The notes under the pieces are model-generated. The model searched no databases. It was not told the origin of the DNA and saw only the letters and a list, made by a program, of their open reading frames with translations. The translations under genes were made by a program, and so were the position numbers. DNA of 64,000 nucleotides from Rotaria socialis (lineage: Eukaryota; Rotifera; Eurotatoria; Philodinida; Philodinidae). Every line of letters begins with the position of its first letter. Position 1 is the stretch's first letter. Location: positions 1-64,000 of the forward strand of contig CAJNYU010002055.1 of NCBI GenBank assembly GCA_905331475.1, read 5' to 3'. Shown piece after piece: positions 1 to 14,163 of the stretch.

Positions 1-3000
1 GAACTCGTGTCAGCTATTTGCTTGTGGAGTTCTTCTTATTCTCAACTATTTCTGTTCATTGAATAAACAATTGGATCTTCATCCAATATTCAATACTATT
101 CTATTTTCGTTGTTGTCATTCTGTCATAACCAATACTGTGGCACCTGGCATTATTATTAGTTGCGTCTCTGATCCTCATCAAGGCGTTACAGGGGAGTGG
201 GCTGGGGTTTTGATGAAAATTATTTTTTGACAAAACTTGTGATAGTCAATGTAGTTTTTCCTGCTGATTCCGAATCTGATGTTTATTTTGCATGAAAATT
301 GAGTTTTGTTAGTCGAAATCCGGAAATAAGAGTACAATTCTTTAACCTATAGCCACCGATCCAGTAAAAATCGATTTTCTCAAAGAGCGAACAATATTTT
401 TTTAAATTGAATATATGATTTTGTTCGCTATCGCTTGACGGTTCGAATCAGCTCGAGAATTGCTTTCAAAACAGATAGTTGATGATTTTGCGAGACATCA
501 ATTTGAACGTGTCTACATGGGGACTTAGTTGAGCTCCTCAAACGTGAAGCTCATGCTTTTTATCGGTGGAAGCTACATCAGCAGATTCAAATTTTCATGC
601 TGAATTTGATGATGAGAATTTTTGAAGCATAGAACATGGTTAAACCAGTAGTGTCCAAGGACTGAGAAATAGGAATTCCTAATGTGTCGAGAAATTGTCA
701 GGGCCGCTGTGATAATTCCTAGAGGAAATGGGAATCAACTATAGGTTCCCTCATAGTTCCACAATTCACGAAAGCTGCGATATTGCTGTTTTAAAAATAA
801 TTTTTGCGTGAAATCATTGATTCTCACAATTTTTCAAGTGAAAATGAGTGTAAGAGCAAAAACTATCGTGAATATTCCATATTTTTACCTTTAGTATGCG
901 TGGAACTGTAGGGGAACTGATGAGAAGTTCCTAATCCTTAGTCCGTGGACACCCCTCAACAACCTTTGCTGTATGTAAAATAATGAGTCGTTAATCAATT
1001 TTCAAAGACCTAAACGAGTTCGGAAGTATAAATGAGTACGTTTCGAATTGATACACGACAGGAATGGGTACTGATACTTATATTAACTTAGTGTTCAAAA
1101 ACTATTATTTACTAAGATTAATCGAAACTGTCGGTTTGAGTGGCTTTGCCTAATTTTATTTAATTCACTTGGAATCTGTATCTTACACAAAAAATGAATG
1201 TTAATAAAATATCCCAATAACATTTAGTAGTAGTCAATAGGAACGATGTAATTTAACAGTTGAATTTAATTTGGCAAAAGCAATGATCGACCTTCACATA
1301 TGTTTTAATAATATCGAAAATTCATTCAAAATAATGAAATGATTCGAAAGATATGTTATATTTTATCTCAAAAGCAATTAATATGCATGTCGTCATTCGA
1401 TATTTTCCAAACAAAAACTATAATGAATTTAAAATATCTGACCGATCATCGATAATATTATCATTAAAACAACAGCTTTATTTTGCCACTTAAACGATCG
1501 ACGAATACGTAAGTATCTATCACAATGATCGATCGCTGTCCTTCGTATGCCAACATTCTAAACCAAGAAGCCTTTGATTCTTCTTCGCAACAGAAAAAGT
1601 AAAAATGTCAATGTGTAAAAACATGAATATAGATGAACAACAGCATTTATATCAATGAAATACACTGAAGGATTGTAATCTGAGGCAAAGATAATGAATT
1701 TATGAAATGAGAAAATTTATTCATTCATATTTATTACCAGGACACTTATTGTTTCTCTGATTATTTAATTTTCTCTACGTAAATCGCATTGAAGCGTTAT
1801 AGATGTTTGATAATTTCCTGTAATTTTAATCAATTGATGAGAATCATCTAGCAAATAAGTGAACGAGAATGCAATAGCGAGAAAATTCCATGCCATGTGT
1901 ATAATAATTCGTTTACGTTTATGCTAGACACAGTACTCGAATGATGATAGTAATCAATTATAATACGAGTCAAATATATTAATGTATATATTGCTAAGCA
2001 AACAACAGATATTTGAATGATTCATATACAAAAAACAAAGACAGAAATAATTGGTATTTCTTAGTTAGACATATCTATTTCAACAGAGATTTTGGCGATC
2101 AAACGAATACATGCATTCGATGCACGAAACAATACTAAAAGAAAACGATGAAGGACAATAGAAAATATTATTGCAATAGGAAAAGTATTCAAGTAAATTG
2201 AACAACATAATTTCTGTAATAAACACTTCCATACGACAACGCCCAAGAATTTTTCAAAACATTGTATAACATCAAAATAGAATGATAAAAAAAAATTAAG
2301 ATTTTGATTTATACGTGATGTATTTCGAAATATTATGCTTCTTTTTATTTGTAATTCAGTAGTTCTAATGCGTGATCAAGTTTTTTTTGCTTTAATACGT
2401 AATGAAATCGATGATTGATTAGTAATCAATGATTAGTAAAGATATTTTTAAATCATTAGCCTTGACAAATAGTTGGGCTCCTTTGTACCTAAAATATTTT
2501 TGTGTCTGTATTATTAGTTCGCATGTATTATCCAAAGGCAGTTTCATGCAGCTACAAGAATCGGCCCAAAGGCGCCATTAAGTATCTCAAAATAAGCAAT
2601 TAGTTATATGCGTACCAGCGAATGTCTGCTTATACGTCTCAATCGAACATTATGGTCCATGACTCACCGATGTTGCGTACCTCTTTGTGTGTTGTCATGT
2701 ACTTTTATCAAATATTGACAAATCAAAAAAAGATCCAAATGTTTCTTTCATAGATTCGGTACATATTTTCAACAAAATAGCACAGTAATAATTTACAGCA
2801 TTTCAAAAACGTCTTTCATTCCAGAAACATTTATCCCTCTTTGATCTGCCGTTCTTTATATATATCGTATCTATTTTATTGACTAAACTATAACAAATAT
2901 TTAGCAGAAATTGAGTGAAGCAAACTACAAATCCAAGCAAATACATAAATAGCATATGCAAGATATAGGATCAAGGAATCAAAAACATTTTACAGGATTC

Positions 3001-4632
3001 TCTAATTAAATCCATCAATATCGATGTCTAGGATTATTTTTATTACATTACTGTGTACGAAGTATGATAAGCTTATGTTTACGAGTTGAAGAATCAATAG
3101 AAACTTGATTTTTGTAATATATTAAACTTCTAAGAATGTGTGTAGAATAGTGTTTTAGAGTGATTAAGACTAGGAAATAGTTTATTATACAATAAATTTT
3201 CTATGCATATGGTATTCACCAGTCTGTATGTCGATAGATTACTAAACAGAAAAACAATTCTTTTTAATGAATTAAATTGAAAGAATGTTATACTTCACAT
3301 ATTCAAATAATCAGTATTAAAAATTTTATCCACCAGTGTTAAGTTATTCAATTATTGAATTTTTCTTTCAATTCACCTATAACCAATGAAAATATGAATA
3401 CGAATAAATATTTGTTAACCATATATTTTTTAAATATGCAAACGTCCTTGATTTAAAATGATTTCATCAAAGTTTAGGTTTCAAATCCTGTGAATATATA
3501 AAAAAAACAGTTACATGTCTAATTTTCGTATATATATGATCAGTGATTTAGCCCCGATCGCCCCTGTCTCTAAAAGAAAAAGAACGCTCAAGTCACAAGG
3601 TTCGGGTAACTGTAAGAAAATAATCTACTAATCGACCCATTGATTCATCGAGTTCTTCTCTTTTCGAATCTCTGCGACCTCGGAAGATCCCTGTCTTCAG
3701 TAATCATTTCGTTCAATAGTTGGCAAACTATTAGCAGCACAATAAAACGAATGACCATGACATATACTAATACATATTAATTGAAATATAATAAAGGCCT
3801 GCGTACATTTCAAGGTGAGTCAATAGTATTATGATTGCTATAGAATTTCTTTCTTTTTCTTCATTTCTCTTTCTTTTTCTTCTTTCTTTTATGATAATAC
3901 AAGACGAAAAAGAGAAAGTTTATCGTCATCATCGAGTCGCGTGCTGTTGCCGATAAAGAAAAAAGAGAAATATAGTATCGTACGCATAAAACCAGCTATT
4001 TATGATGATTCATTTATAATTACTGGATCCTTGAGATAACAGAGGAGAGAAAAAACAAGTTAACTTGACAACATTATGTGTAGTACGAATGAATTTATGT
4101 ACGAAAAAAGAACATATGACATATATATATATATGTTGTTGTCAATTTCGATTTTTTTCTTGAAGAGAATTTTGTAACATTTACTTTAATTTATTATTAT
4201 TTTTTTCTTCTGTCTTTTTAGTTCTTATAGAAACTTAAATTGCAAAGTCTATATTCTTATATTTGTTCGTGCGATTATCGTAGATTGTTGTCATAAGACT
4301 TCAATTCATTTCAGTTGTTATTTCGTCACATAAACACACACCCTATACGTTTTTGCGTCTCTTTACCCTTTCTCATCATTCTTTTTTTTCCCGACTATCG
4401 CTGTCAATGATGATGATGATGTGAACGTAGTTGTAGTGTGTGCTGCTTGCTTGCCACGATCAATACGAGAGCGATTCTTTCTCCGTCGCCCCGCACGCTG
4501 TAGCTTGTCGACAACACGCAGCAGCAACAACAAAATAAATACACAACAGTAGAAATACATTGCTCGAAACGCATACAAAAACAAAACAAAAAATCAGAAA
4601 GAATCTTAATAGCAGTTTTTGTTTCGTGTATC
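1..4632. other. Non-coding AT-rich stretch
   Basis: No convincing coding exon is seen on either strand; open frames are short, low in complexity and lack splice partners. Positions 60-200 (an AATAAA-like signal followed by a GC-richer block) could be the end of an old LTR or other repeat, but the window begins inside it and I cannot show a second copy. An 18-bp stretch at 263-280 recurs exactly at 27715-27732. Pyrimidine-rich and TA-rich microsatellite tracts lie at about 3850-3895 and 4120-4135. Confidence 0.6.
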
Positions 4633-5371
4633 ATGCACGATCAGTGGTTCCTCGCAGTATGACTTATAAAAACAAGGATATTTAATTTTATTCAAAATTT
4701 TATTTTACTAAAATAGAGTGAACATATACCAGATGGCTTATATTTAATTGAAGTTCTTCATTCTGGTAAATTTATAACATTTACACCAGAACGTTCAACA
4801 TTAGTACAACAAGATCAAAATGTACAGGTCTGAACTTTTGGTTTTCGTTGTTGAACACATATGTATATGGTCATTTTTGTTGTTAATTTTATTAAATTTA
4901 TTTCTAGAATGAAGCTGAAACACAAGTATTTGAAATTCAACATATTGGCTATCGTGATTATATTATTCGACATCATTTAACTGGTCTTATTTTAACCGTA
5001 CATAAGTGAGTCAATATTTAATAGATAATTATAATTGAACATTCATATTTCTCGTTTCTTTCTGCAGTGGTTCGCCGTCACCATGTGCTCCTATTATTCT
5101 TGGCCGTTCTATGGGTGTTCGTACACCATATCAAACAGTTAATTTTGAACGATCGAGTAGTCAATCGGATGATTTTATTATATTTCTAAAACATACACGG
5201 ATGGTACTTGATATTGATGGTGGAAGTCAAAGTTCCAATGCTCGGCTTCTTCAATTTCCTCAAAAGAAAAACAATAATTTGGAACAATTTACTCAGCGTT
5301 TTCGTCTTCATCCTATTGTTGATCACACAACTCAACCGACTATTATCATTCCTGCTGAATATATTCGATAA
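4633..5371 (+). CDS. Ricin-B-type beta-trefoil (lectin-like) protein
   Basis: Four exons fit in frame: 4633-4656, 4717-4827, 4908-5005 and 5068-5371. Together they encode about 178 residues. All introns are GT-AG (60, 80 and 62 bp). The protein opens MHDQWFLA. Repeats of the beta-trefoil type follow: DGLYLIEVLHSGKFITF near the start, VFEIQHIGYRDYIIRHH in the middle, and FTQRFRLHPI near the end. This spacing is that of ricin-B-like carbohydrate-binding folds; the strict QxW motif is degenerate, so sugar binding is not assured. There is no signal peptide and no enzymatic or ribosome-inactivating domain, so a cytosolic lectin-like or structural role is inferred. The first 24-nt exon is the weakest part; its donor (GTATGA) and the intron length support it. 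The gene converges on the minus-strand gene ending at 5700. Exact sugar specificity is unknown. Confidence 0.7.
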
Positions 5372-5499
5372 AAGAAGAAGAACAATAATATTCTGAAAAG
5401 CAAGAGAAATGACAGTCAAAAATTATGTATGATGTTCGTTTTTCTTTTTTGTACAAAATGTGTCAGATGATGATTATTTTAAGCTCCTGGTGACTCTTA

Positions 5500-5530
5500 A
5501 TTAACATATATATATATATATATATATTTA
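5500..5530. repeat. (TA)n microsatellite
   Basis: Simple TA repeat in the short space between two convergent genes, in what is probably the 3' UTR of the upstream gene. Similar TA or AT tracts lie at about 8560-8588, 15022-15038 and 45830-45848. Confidence 0.8.
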
Positions 5531-5699
5531 TAAATATATATCTATTTCTATTTTAAAAATTTTGAAAATATATAGTCAAGAATGAAAAGAAAAAAAACAA
5601 TTCATAAATTATTTAATTAAAGAAAAAAAAGAAATAAAAATTGTTATTGATTGAAATAAATAAATAAAAAGAAGAAACTTCTTTTTCTCAGTATTAGTG

Positions 5700-6608
5700 T
5701 TACTGTTTTTTCGATGATGGTTGAGATGGTTGCGTTTTTTTAATGATGAAAACGTCATCAGATCTAACCTTTGTATCTTTTTTATGGGATTTTTGTAAGC
5801 TTTGCTTTGCAGATCCGGGAACGAATTCAGAAGAATATTTAAATGGTAAACTACCGTTTGTTTGTGGTTGTGACATTGAAATGCCAGTTGGAGGTTTAGC
5901 TGTTACAGTGACTCGTCGAATTGATTCGTCGCTTGTGGTCGATGATGAACTTGTCGATGATAGTGTTGATAATGTTCTAGCATTCCCTGCTTTTGGTTGT
6001 TGTGCTTTTGATGGATCTCCTTTTGGCTCATAACTTATTGCACCTCGATTTTCGTGTCGTTGTTTTGAATCATGTTGATGGTGTTGGTGACGATGGTGAT
6101 GATGGTGATGATGGTGATCGAACAATCGACTCCAACTTAAATTTTCCATATGAGTATCAAATGATGATGAATTATAAACATTTGAATGTGGTTCCGATCG
6201 ATGGATTGTACCAGCGCGATTTTTTCTCTTCGATTTAGATGAATGATCTGTATATGGCACTACAGGGTAATTATAATTTTGATTGTAACTTTGTGCATAC
6301 TGATTTGTATAAGGTACAAGAGCATTCGATTGTGGATTATTTGGATATGAACCTATTTGTGGTTGATAAGTTTGACCATAATATGATGGTGGCTGAGAAA
6401 TTACCAATACACCACCACTGCCGCCGCCACCACCACCACCACCAGATCCATAGTTCATCATTAATTGTGGAAACATTTGATGTGCTTGTTCCATTGGCAT
6501 GGCCAGAACAACACAATTAGGTGGTAATGAACCACCGACCATCATTGCTTGCATGGCTTGTGCCATATTTGTTCGAATATACGGTGGAACTGAATATGGA
6601 TAATGCAT
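5700..6608 (-). CDS. His-, Gly- and Ser-rich protein of unknown function
   Basis: A 302-residue open frame runs from the ATG at 6608 to the stop at 5700. I do not recognise a family. Visible features, in order: a Met/Pro/Tyr-rich start (MHYPYSVPPYIRTN), a run of about eight Gly near residue 60, a Tyr/Asn/Pro/Gln-rich stretch, a His tract of about eight residues followed by alternating His/Gln, a Ser/Thr-rich stretch, and a basic tail ending SSKKQ. There is no signal peptide or membrane segment. The composition suggests a disordered protein, perhaps RNA-associated; that is inference only. The frame stays open upstream of 6608 to a possible acceptor (CTAG, 6633-6636 read on minus), so a short 5' exon is possible. 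The 3' end faces the ricin-type gene. Confidence 0.65.
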   Translation of the reverse strand: MHYPYSVPPYIRTNMAQAMQAMMVGGSLPPNCVVLAMPMEQAHQMFPQLMMNYGSGGGGGGGGSGGVLVISQPPSYYGQTYQPQIGSYPNNPQSNALVPYTNQYAQSYNQNYNYPVVPYTDHSSKSKRKNRAGTIHRSEPHSNVYNSSSFDTHMENLSWSRLFDHHHHHHHHRHQHHQHDSKQRHENRGAISYEPKGDPSKAQQPKAGNARTLSTLSSTSSSSTTSDESIRRVTVTAKPPTGISMSQPQTNGSLPFKYSSEFVPGSAKQSLQKSHKKDTKVRSDDVFIIKKTQPSQPSSKKQ

Positions 6609-6629
6609 ATTCGATTTTTGCAGAAACAC

Positions 6630-8896
6630 GAACTAGATAAGAACAGAATTTGTCGATAAATTATTGTTATCATTTTAATAAATAATCAATGTTTAGTATC
6701 TTTTAATGAAATAGATCTATACTTACTAATGAATAAAACTTATTATATTTTCTAACGTTTTCAAGTTACTTTCTTTTTCCTGTTTTACTCAGTTGTAGCT
6801 TTGTAAACATTAATAATACTCATTCGATAGACATGCGTACATATCACTACTTGATCAGAGTTTCTATTCAAGCATGATAAGCATGACAAGGTTCTGATAG
6901 AATCTCTTACCGTTAACTAAATCTAATTGATGAAGAGATCTCCTTGAATTGCAAATATAGAAATGGATAAAAAATAAAAAATCTAGAAAAATTAATTTAA
7001 AGACTAGCGATTCTTCTACAATAAGAATCAAGTATGATTTTGGTATACCAAGAAAATAAAACGAAGATACAATGTATACATTAATCAAATACTATTAGAA
7101 CTAATTTGGTTCATTGAATTTCTTAGAGGTCTTTTTCTGTTTGCTTTACCTTAATTTATGCATCAATAATTTCGTTCACACATTGATTCAGCCTTGCCTT
7201 TTCTTTTCATTTCGCTTTTTTTCTCTCTCTATAACTGAAATGCATGAATTACCGGTTGGCATTAACGATCTGATACGTAATTACCCTTGTCTGTTTCGTT
7301 TTTATGCTGTCATTCTATTGATAATGATTATTTATCATATCGAGTAAAAATGTAGACTCGAACATTGTAATGCAATATTCATGCACATTATAACAAGGTA
7401 GAGAAATTACCTTGTGATCAATAAGTAAATATCAATTCTCCACGGTGTATATTGATGATAGAAAAATGTCATTAACATCAAATAGAATATCAAGGCAATA
7501 AGATATTGAATTCGATCGGATATACGTTTATGTTAAATCAGCTATTTAGCTTCTTTTTATTATTGTTAAACTTTGCACTGAACAATGTAAATAATTATCA
7601 TTATATATAATACAAATATATATATATATAAATGTTTGAACTGTCTAATCAATCGGAAGACTTTTGATTGAATGAATTAGTAGAAGTGGTTCCATAAATA
7701 GCTAACAGGAACACAATTTATTTGTCGGCGACATCTGTTCCTGTTATTTCGTGCGTCAAATTGACGACTAATGAACATTTTTTTATATTCTGCACGCATG
7801 CTTTCTTTTTTTTTTGTCTTCCGTCGAGTTCTCTGTTCCTTTTGAGATCGTGCGAAAGAAAATGTGAAAAAGAGAAAAAGACATCGATCTTTGTGGCCTA
7901 TATATGGCTGTCGTTTGCATCGCTGTTGTTATCCTTTCTTACGCCTTCTTTATTTCTTTTTATCGCTGAAATCGATAAAAAACGAGTCATTTTTTTAACC
8001 GGAAACATAATGATGGTTCATCATCCATTTGACTTTTTCAATCAAGCTGTCATATTCTATTACGCTAGGTAATCTTCATTTTATAGTCATACTGTTTCTT
8101 TTTGTAATCCCGTAATCATGTTTACTCTGTTGTTCTTCTATAAATGAACGATCCATTTGTTCATCAAGGTCTTCTATCTTTTTATTTTTTGTTGAATTCC
8201 CAAGATACGAACGATCATAAACATTAGTTCGATCACAGTATTCTGCGTGTTCACGTTTCTTTGCTTACTCTGTTTCTGTTCTACTAATAGTATAACTATT
8301 TCTAGACATTTACTATAGACATTCTTCACGCTACTTCCAACAGTGCTTGAGCATAGAAATGCACGACAGGAAACAAGAGGGATTTTGATGAATCTTTTAT
8401 TTTTCGGAAGCATTCTCTCATTTAGTACTACTAATGTTACTCCTCAGTCTTCTTTTTCTTTTTCTTCTTCTTCTTCTTCTTTTTCTTCTTCTTTTCTATT
8501 GACTCTGTATAGAAGCTCGTACTTCTTTTTGTGCAACTTTCAATGACTTATGGACACCGAATATATATATATATATATATATATATATTCTTATAGCTTT
8601 AACAGGAACACGTCGTTTTCAATAAAGTATTAGACTATTCTATTCTATTCTGAGGTATTATGGAAAAATATGGAATCCTCATTTGAATGAGAATGGCAGA
8701 ATAATGGTAGCGTGTGGTTCATTGTAATATGAATATAGAAGAAGAAAAAAAAAGTATATATATATAATCAACTCTTTATGTGACCAACAATGTCTACACA
8801 TTGTGATAGAATAGAATATTTCAACAGTACTTTCCAATTTCTTACTCTAGTTCTAGATGAATTCCTTTTTTCAATGATGCACATCGAACAGCAACG
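6630..8896. other. Intergenic region upstream of synapsin
   Basis: This lies between the divergently transcribed His-rich gene and synapsin, so it probably contains both promoters. Open frames here (for example at 7114 and 7722) are Phe/Leu/Ser-rich translations of pyrimidine tracts and lack start or splice support. CTT-rich tracts lie at about 8445-8500 and an (AT)n tract at about 8560-8588. No other feature is seen. Confidence 0.6.
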
Positions 8897-11800
8897 ATGA
8901 TGAACTATTTGAAACGACGTTTCTCTTCAGGAGACCTGCAGAATGAACAGGATGACAGTGTAATGACAATACCAACATCGAACGAGCCCAATATGGACAT
9001 AATATCGCAAAGCAATGCTAATCGTCAACCAGCTTGGGAATCAAAATCCTCAAAGTATACCAGTGCACCTAGTTCTCCAACTCGCAGTTTTTCGTTTGCT
9101 AATCAATTTATGAACGCTGCACGTGGTGTAGTTAATCAAGCAATTCAACAGATTCCACATCAACCAACAGGAACAGGATTAGCATCGTCATCATCATCAT
9201 CATCCGCCGTTCATGCCTATCCTCATCCTCATCCTCCTTCTCATCACCATCACCATCATCATTCTCTATCAATGCAAAATAAAGATCAACAGCCAATATC
9301 AAAAGAAAAATTCAAATTATTATTAGTTGTTGATGATCATCATACAGATTGGTACCTATTAGAACTATGTTTATTTATTTTTATTTTGTTTTTGCATTAT
9401 CATAGGAGTAAATATTTTAAAGGCAAAAAGATTTTTGCTGATTATGATATTCGTATTGAACAGGTTTTTATATATGTATATATGTGTCGTGTATGTATCT
9501 ACGTGTTGTGTTACTAGCCGCGACAAAAAAAGAAATATATTTTACGTGATACAATATTCTTTGAAAGAATGTCAACTCTAGCTTTTTTTTCGTGTCGTGG
9601 ATGTAATTTAATGATGATGATAAGTATTATGATCTGTTGTGTTGAGAATAATAGATTGCATATAGAACTGTCACGCTTTGTTCATAGAAAAAGAACAAAT
9701 ATACAATACCTTTTGTTTCCTTTTTTTAGGCTGAATTTAAAGATATTAATTTGGCTGCTTATTCTGATGCTGGTACTTTAGTAGATATAAATATTTATCG
9801 AAATGGGACGCGTGTCGTTCGGTATGAATGAATAATGATGTATTTCTACTATAATCTATTTTCTTCTTGTTTTGAATAAAACTAAAGATCATTTCGGCCT
9901 GATTTCGTACTCGTTCGGCAATATATCAAAGATATTAATATCGATTGGACAAATCTTATTCTTGGAATGCAATATGGAGGTTTACCTGGTGTTAATTCAA
10001 TGAAAGCATTGTACAATTTTCGAGATAAACCATGGATTGTAAGAATTTAATTTTATTCTGAATTTAATTTTACATAATTATTTCTATAGTTTGCTGAATT
10101 ACTTAATATTCAACGACGTTTAGGTGTAGATCAATTTCCACTGATAAGTCAAGCCTATTATCCAAATCACCGAGAAATGGTAAGTAAACTAGGAGTTAAT
10201 ATTCTTTTTAAAGATATGTATTTGGTTTAATCTGATTCTTTCAGCAAGAAATAAATTTTGTTTTGTTAATTTTAGCTTATTGCACCTCAATTTCCATGTG
10301 TAGTCAAAGTTGGGCAAGCTCATCAAGGTTTAGGAAAAGTATGTTATAGCGATAGAAAATTCTTTTGTTCTTAGAAAAATTGAAATTTTATTTTTCTAAG
10401 ATAAGAGTTGAAAATCCATATGATTTTCAAGATTTAACAAGTGTTGTTGCAATAAGTAATTGTTACTCAACAATTGAACCATACATTGATGGACGTTGTG
10501 ATGTTTATATACAAAAAATTGGACAATATTATAAAGCTTTTATGTGAGTCTAATTTTGAAGAAAAGACTAATTTGCTAATTTTTAACTACAATCAATAAA
10601 ATAAATAGACGTTTTATAGTATTACTATTTGCATAAGAATAAAAAAAAGACTACTTATATTTTTTGCTATGTGTTTGCTTTCCATTATGAGTTTCTCTTC
10701 TCAAATGTGTTTCCGTGGTGTTTGAGATCTTTCTTCTTCTTCAATCAAATATTGATTTTTTGTGACTGTTGATAAATTTTTTTAGTCGAAAATCATTAAC
10801 TGGTAATTGGAAAGCTAATACAGGTTCAGCAATGCTTGAACAAATTGAAATGACGGATAGGTAAAACAAAAATGAATTGATTTTTACTTTTGAACACAAA
10901 AGAAAAAGAATTGATTTTTAAAGATATCGTTTATGGGTTGATGAAGTCAGTCAATTGTTTGGTGGCCTTGATATATGTGCTATTGAAATAGTTCAATCAA
11001 AAGATGGAAAAGAATATATTGTACAGGTTAGGAAACAAAAAAAAATCAATATTTTTGTTTTTTCTTGCTTATGTGAATGAATTTTTGTAGGTTAATGATT
11101 GTTGTATGCAATTATTAGGTGAATCACAAGAAGAAGATCGTCGATGTATTTCTGAACTTGTACTACACAAAATGCAAATCTATTGTCGACCTGATAAACA
11201 ACCAACTATGATGACGTAAGAAGAAATCCATTAAGTAGTGTCCCAAGTTATAAAATTTTCTTTTCTCCCCAGTGAAATTGAGTGACTTCCTCAATTGTTT
11301 CCCTCACGCATACTCATAGGAAGAGTCGACTCATTATTGGGGTCGTCAAAATATTATAACGATGTACTATTTTAGTGCACACATTAGAATTCATTCACGT
11401 GTTTGTTGTAGTAATTTTTCATTTGTTGCAGTATTAACACAAATATAAACGATAGAAATGAATGGTAAATTAATAGATTTCCGTTTGTCTTAGTTAGCAC
11501 GAATTTTTGATGAACACTTTACTCAAAATTCTCATCCTCAAGAGATAGTACGTCTTAGAGTAGTACTCAACTATGTAGAAAGTAAACGGCACATGTAGTA
11601 TATCAATGATAATGATAGAACGAGATTTAGCTCAATCCATCATTGGCAACATCACTAGTTTCAATCATGATGATTTATATAAACTCTTTCAATATATATT
11701 TTAGAAAAATTTCATTTTTGTTTTCTTTTAAATTTACAGACGAGTACCAAGTGTTGAACAGTCTATTCACGAATTACCAAAAATAGCCAAAGCTCCATCA

Positions 11801-12244
11801 CCAACTAGTGATCCCATTTCACATTCGTCAACAAATACACATAGTATATCACCACCACCGCCACCACCTCCATCAACAGCAAATATCTCTCTAAACAATC
11901 GTCGAGAACTACCAAATGTTCCACGCAATCCACCAAATGTTGATAATCAGCCATCGTCGACTATTAGTCAAAATCCATTTTATAATTCTTCAACGACTAA
12001 TAATCCAACAAATAGTAATAATGCATCACGTTCTTCGACACCAGCACAATGGATGGGAAATATTGGACATACACTTCGCAAACAAACATCAAATGTAAGT
12101 GGTGTAAGAAAAAAATGCATATTTTTTGTTGTTAATGATTTTTATATCTTTTTCAAGAGTGGAGAAACGGCTAATAAAGATGAATCCGAAGATACACTTG
12201 CAAATTTAAAGAAAACATTTGCTGGCATTTTCGGCGATATGTAA
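8897..12244 (+). CDS. Syn: Synapsin
   Basis: Twelve in-frame exons encode about 598 residues: 8897-9351, 9406-9463, 9730-9821, 9888-10038, 10090-10179, 10276-10338, 10401-10543, 10786-10860, 10924-11026, 11091-11215, 11740-12094 and 12158-12244. Synapsins tether synaptic vesicles to each other and to actin in nerve terminals. The N-terminus [14 protein letters not shown] matches domain A, with an RRxS site that in known synapsins is phosphorylated by PKA or CaMKI. After a Ser/His-rich linker comes the ATP-grasp-like domain C (about residues 145-450), including [23 protein letters not shown] and [12 protein letters not shown]. Further on are [12 protein letters not shown] and [14 protein letters not shown] Pro/Ser/Asn-rich region follows, and a short C-terminal [12 protein letters not shown] that may correspond to domain E. 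One intron is 524 bp; most are 45-100 bp. The match spans the whole family, so the call is secure; individual exon ends are by eye. Confidence 0.95.
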
Positions 12245-14163
12245 GCTGGGTATTGTTGCAAATTGTTTTCCTACGCATAAAATATCATTAATTTATTATT
12301 TAAGGGCGTCATGACATAAACATAATATTGATATACTCAGTAATTATCTTCCAAACGTTTAATCTTTTTCACCTATTCTGCCTCATTGTTTTTGTTTTGT
12401 TTTTGTTTGGTATTTATGTATGTATGTGCCCTAATTATTGGTACTAATATCATACTAGACAAATATTTATATACCTCTTGCTATACCTTATAATGATAAA
12501 AGACGAAATAAATAACTGACGATGGTAGTCTTATTTTGTTTCGCTATGCTAAAATGGATTTTATAATGAACGTATAAAAATAGACTATTTAATTGATGTG
12601 CTCTAATGAAAAGTGCTGCCGATGACATAATTGAATTTTGGCTTTAGTTTTACTAGCAGACTAACTAAAGTCCTTTAGAATCAAATAATGTCTTATTGAA
12701 TATCTAATGGAATATTAAAAAAAAAGAAGATCTTTATGTGATGAAGACATTAATGCAATAAGTCATTTAATTCACTGACTTAATTTATTATCATGTATAA
12801 AAATTAATACAAAATCTATATTCGGTTTTTTGTTAAACAAAAATATTTTGTTTGTTAACTCTGTGCTAGAGTTTTTTTCTAGAAGATATGATACATTTAA
12901 ATGATTCCAAGCTGATTAATATAAAACACATCGTAAAATTACAAATAGGTCGATAGAGACGCTTCCGACAACAAAGCAACTGACAGTTGAACCAGAGTGG
13001 ACTATTAACGTCAAAAATACATCACATTTTTAAATTTACCAGAAAAATTAAATAGAAATTAAATTACGAGTTGTCTCAAGTCGTGCAGGAACTACTGACA
13101 ACAAGGTGACGAGTTGATGATGAAAAAGGAAATCGTCAGTAAACTGACTCACTCGTTCAAAATTTCGTGACTACAGCATTATACGAGACAACTACTAATT
13201 TTATTTTTAGTTTCTTTTCTTAAAAGAATTTACTTTTTGTTGTAGCAATCCATTTTTGGATGAATTCACGATCTGCCAAAATTAAAATCTTGAATTAGAA
13301 GAATAAAGCATAAGAGTTAGTTCAAAAAGAAAATGATCGATCGTAGATGTTCGTTTTTGTACATAAAAATAAACTATGAAAAGAAATTCTTAACTAGCCA
13401 TAGTCATTGAGAGAACTCAATCAAAATAGCTTAATAAAACGTATATATATATATCTATCAATTTTATTTTCGAATGCATTCTATTGATCATTATTACAAC
13501 GCTCGGTTGCTCTCATGCTCAGATATTCTATTAGAAATTGAAGGATGAGCGATACTCCTATCGATATTAAACTATTCTACTTGTGATTTGCGGTATTTTC
13601 TAACATTTTATCAGAACCTTACTATGCAGAGACTAGAGAAAATGTCGAGTTCAAACTGTCAAAATAGGCCATTCAAAGTATGTTGAGCTCTAAGTTATTC
13701 GAAGCTGCTCAAAATGATTTAATTTCTAAAAATTTCCATATAAATTCAGCTATAATATTGACGAACAATCAGAATATTTGCAATTTATTACGACAAGATC
13801 TAACAAATCTGAATTGATTAGCATATACAGAATAGACCTAATTATTTTTATACAATTGAAGGACATTTTTACTATTTAGCATGCTTTCTTTTTCCAATTA
13901 CGATTGTTTTCTTGCAAAGCGGACGAATATATTTTTTATTTCATTTTTCTACGAAAAAAAGAGTTTCAGCGCAAATAATTATATTGTAGTACTTGTTGAA
14001 CTCGTCGAGTAAGATAAAATAATATTAGAGTTAACAAATAATCATATTTGGTATATTCGTCTATGATTAATGGTGTTTTGAACTATATCTTATATGAGTG
14101 ATAGCTAGATAAAATGCCAACATTAATCCTACTAAATATAAGATACGATTTTGAGATCATGAA

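Noticed and set aside
435..460. GGTTCGAATC resembling a tRNA B box
   Set aside because: No A box or cloverleaf could be built upstream, and no acceptor stem.
4363..4634. Two overlapping minus-strand frames upstream of the ricin-type gene
   Set aside because: Low-complexity Cys/Leu and Ser/Thr runs from simple repeats; no domain, and they overlap the promoter and first exon region of the plus-strand gene.
5743..6520. Plus-strand frames opposite the His-rich gene
   Set aside because: Shadow frames; the minus-strand frame is longer, unbroken and ends cleanly.
7722..8072. 116-codon plus-strand frame
   Set aside because: Phe/Leu-rich translation of pyrimidine tracts, no ATG start, no homologous pattern, no splice partners.
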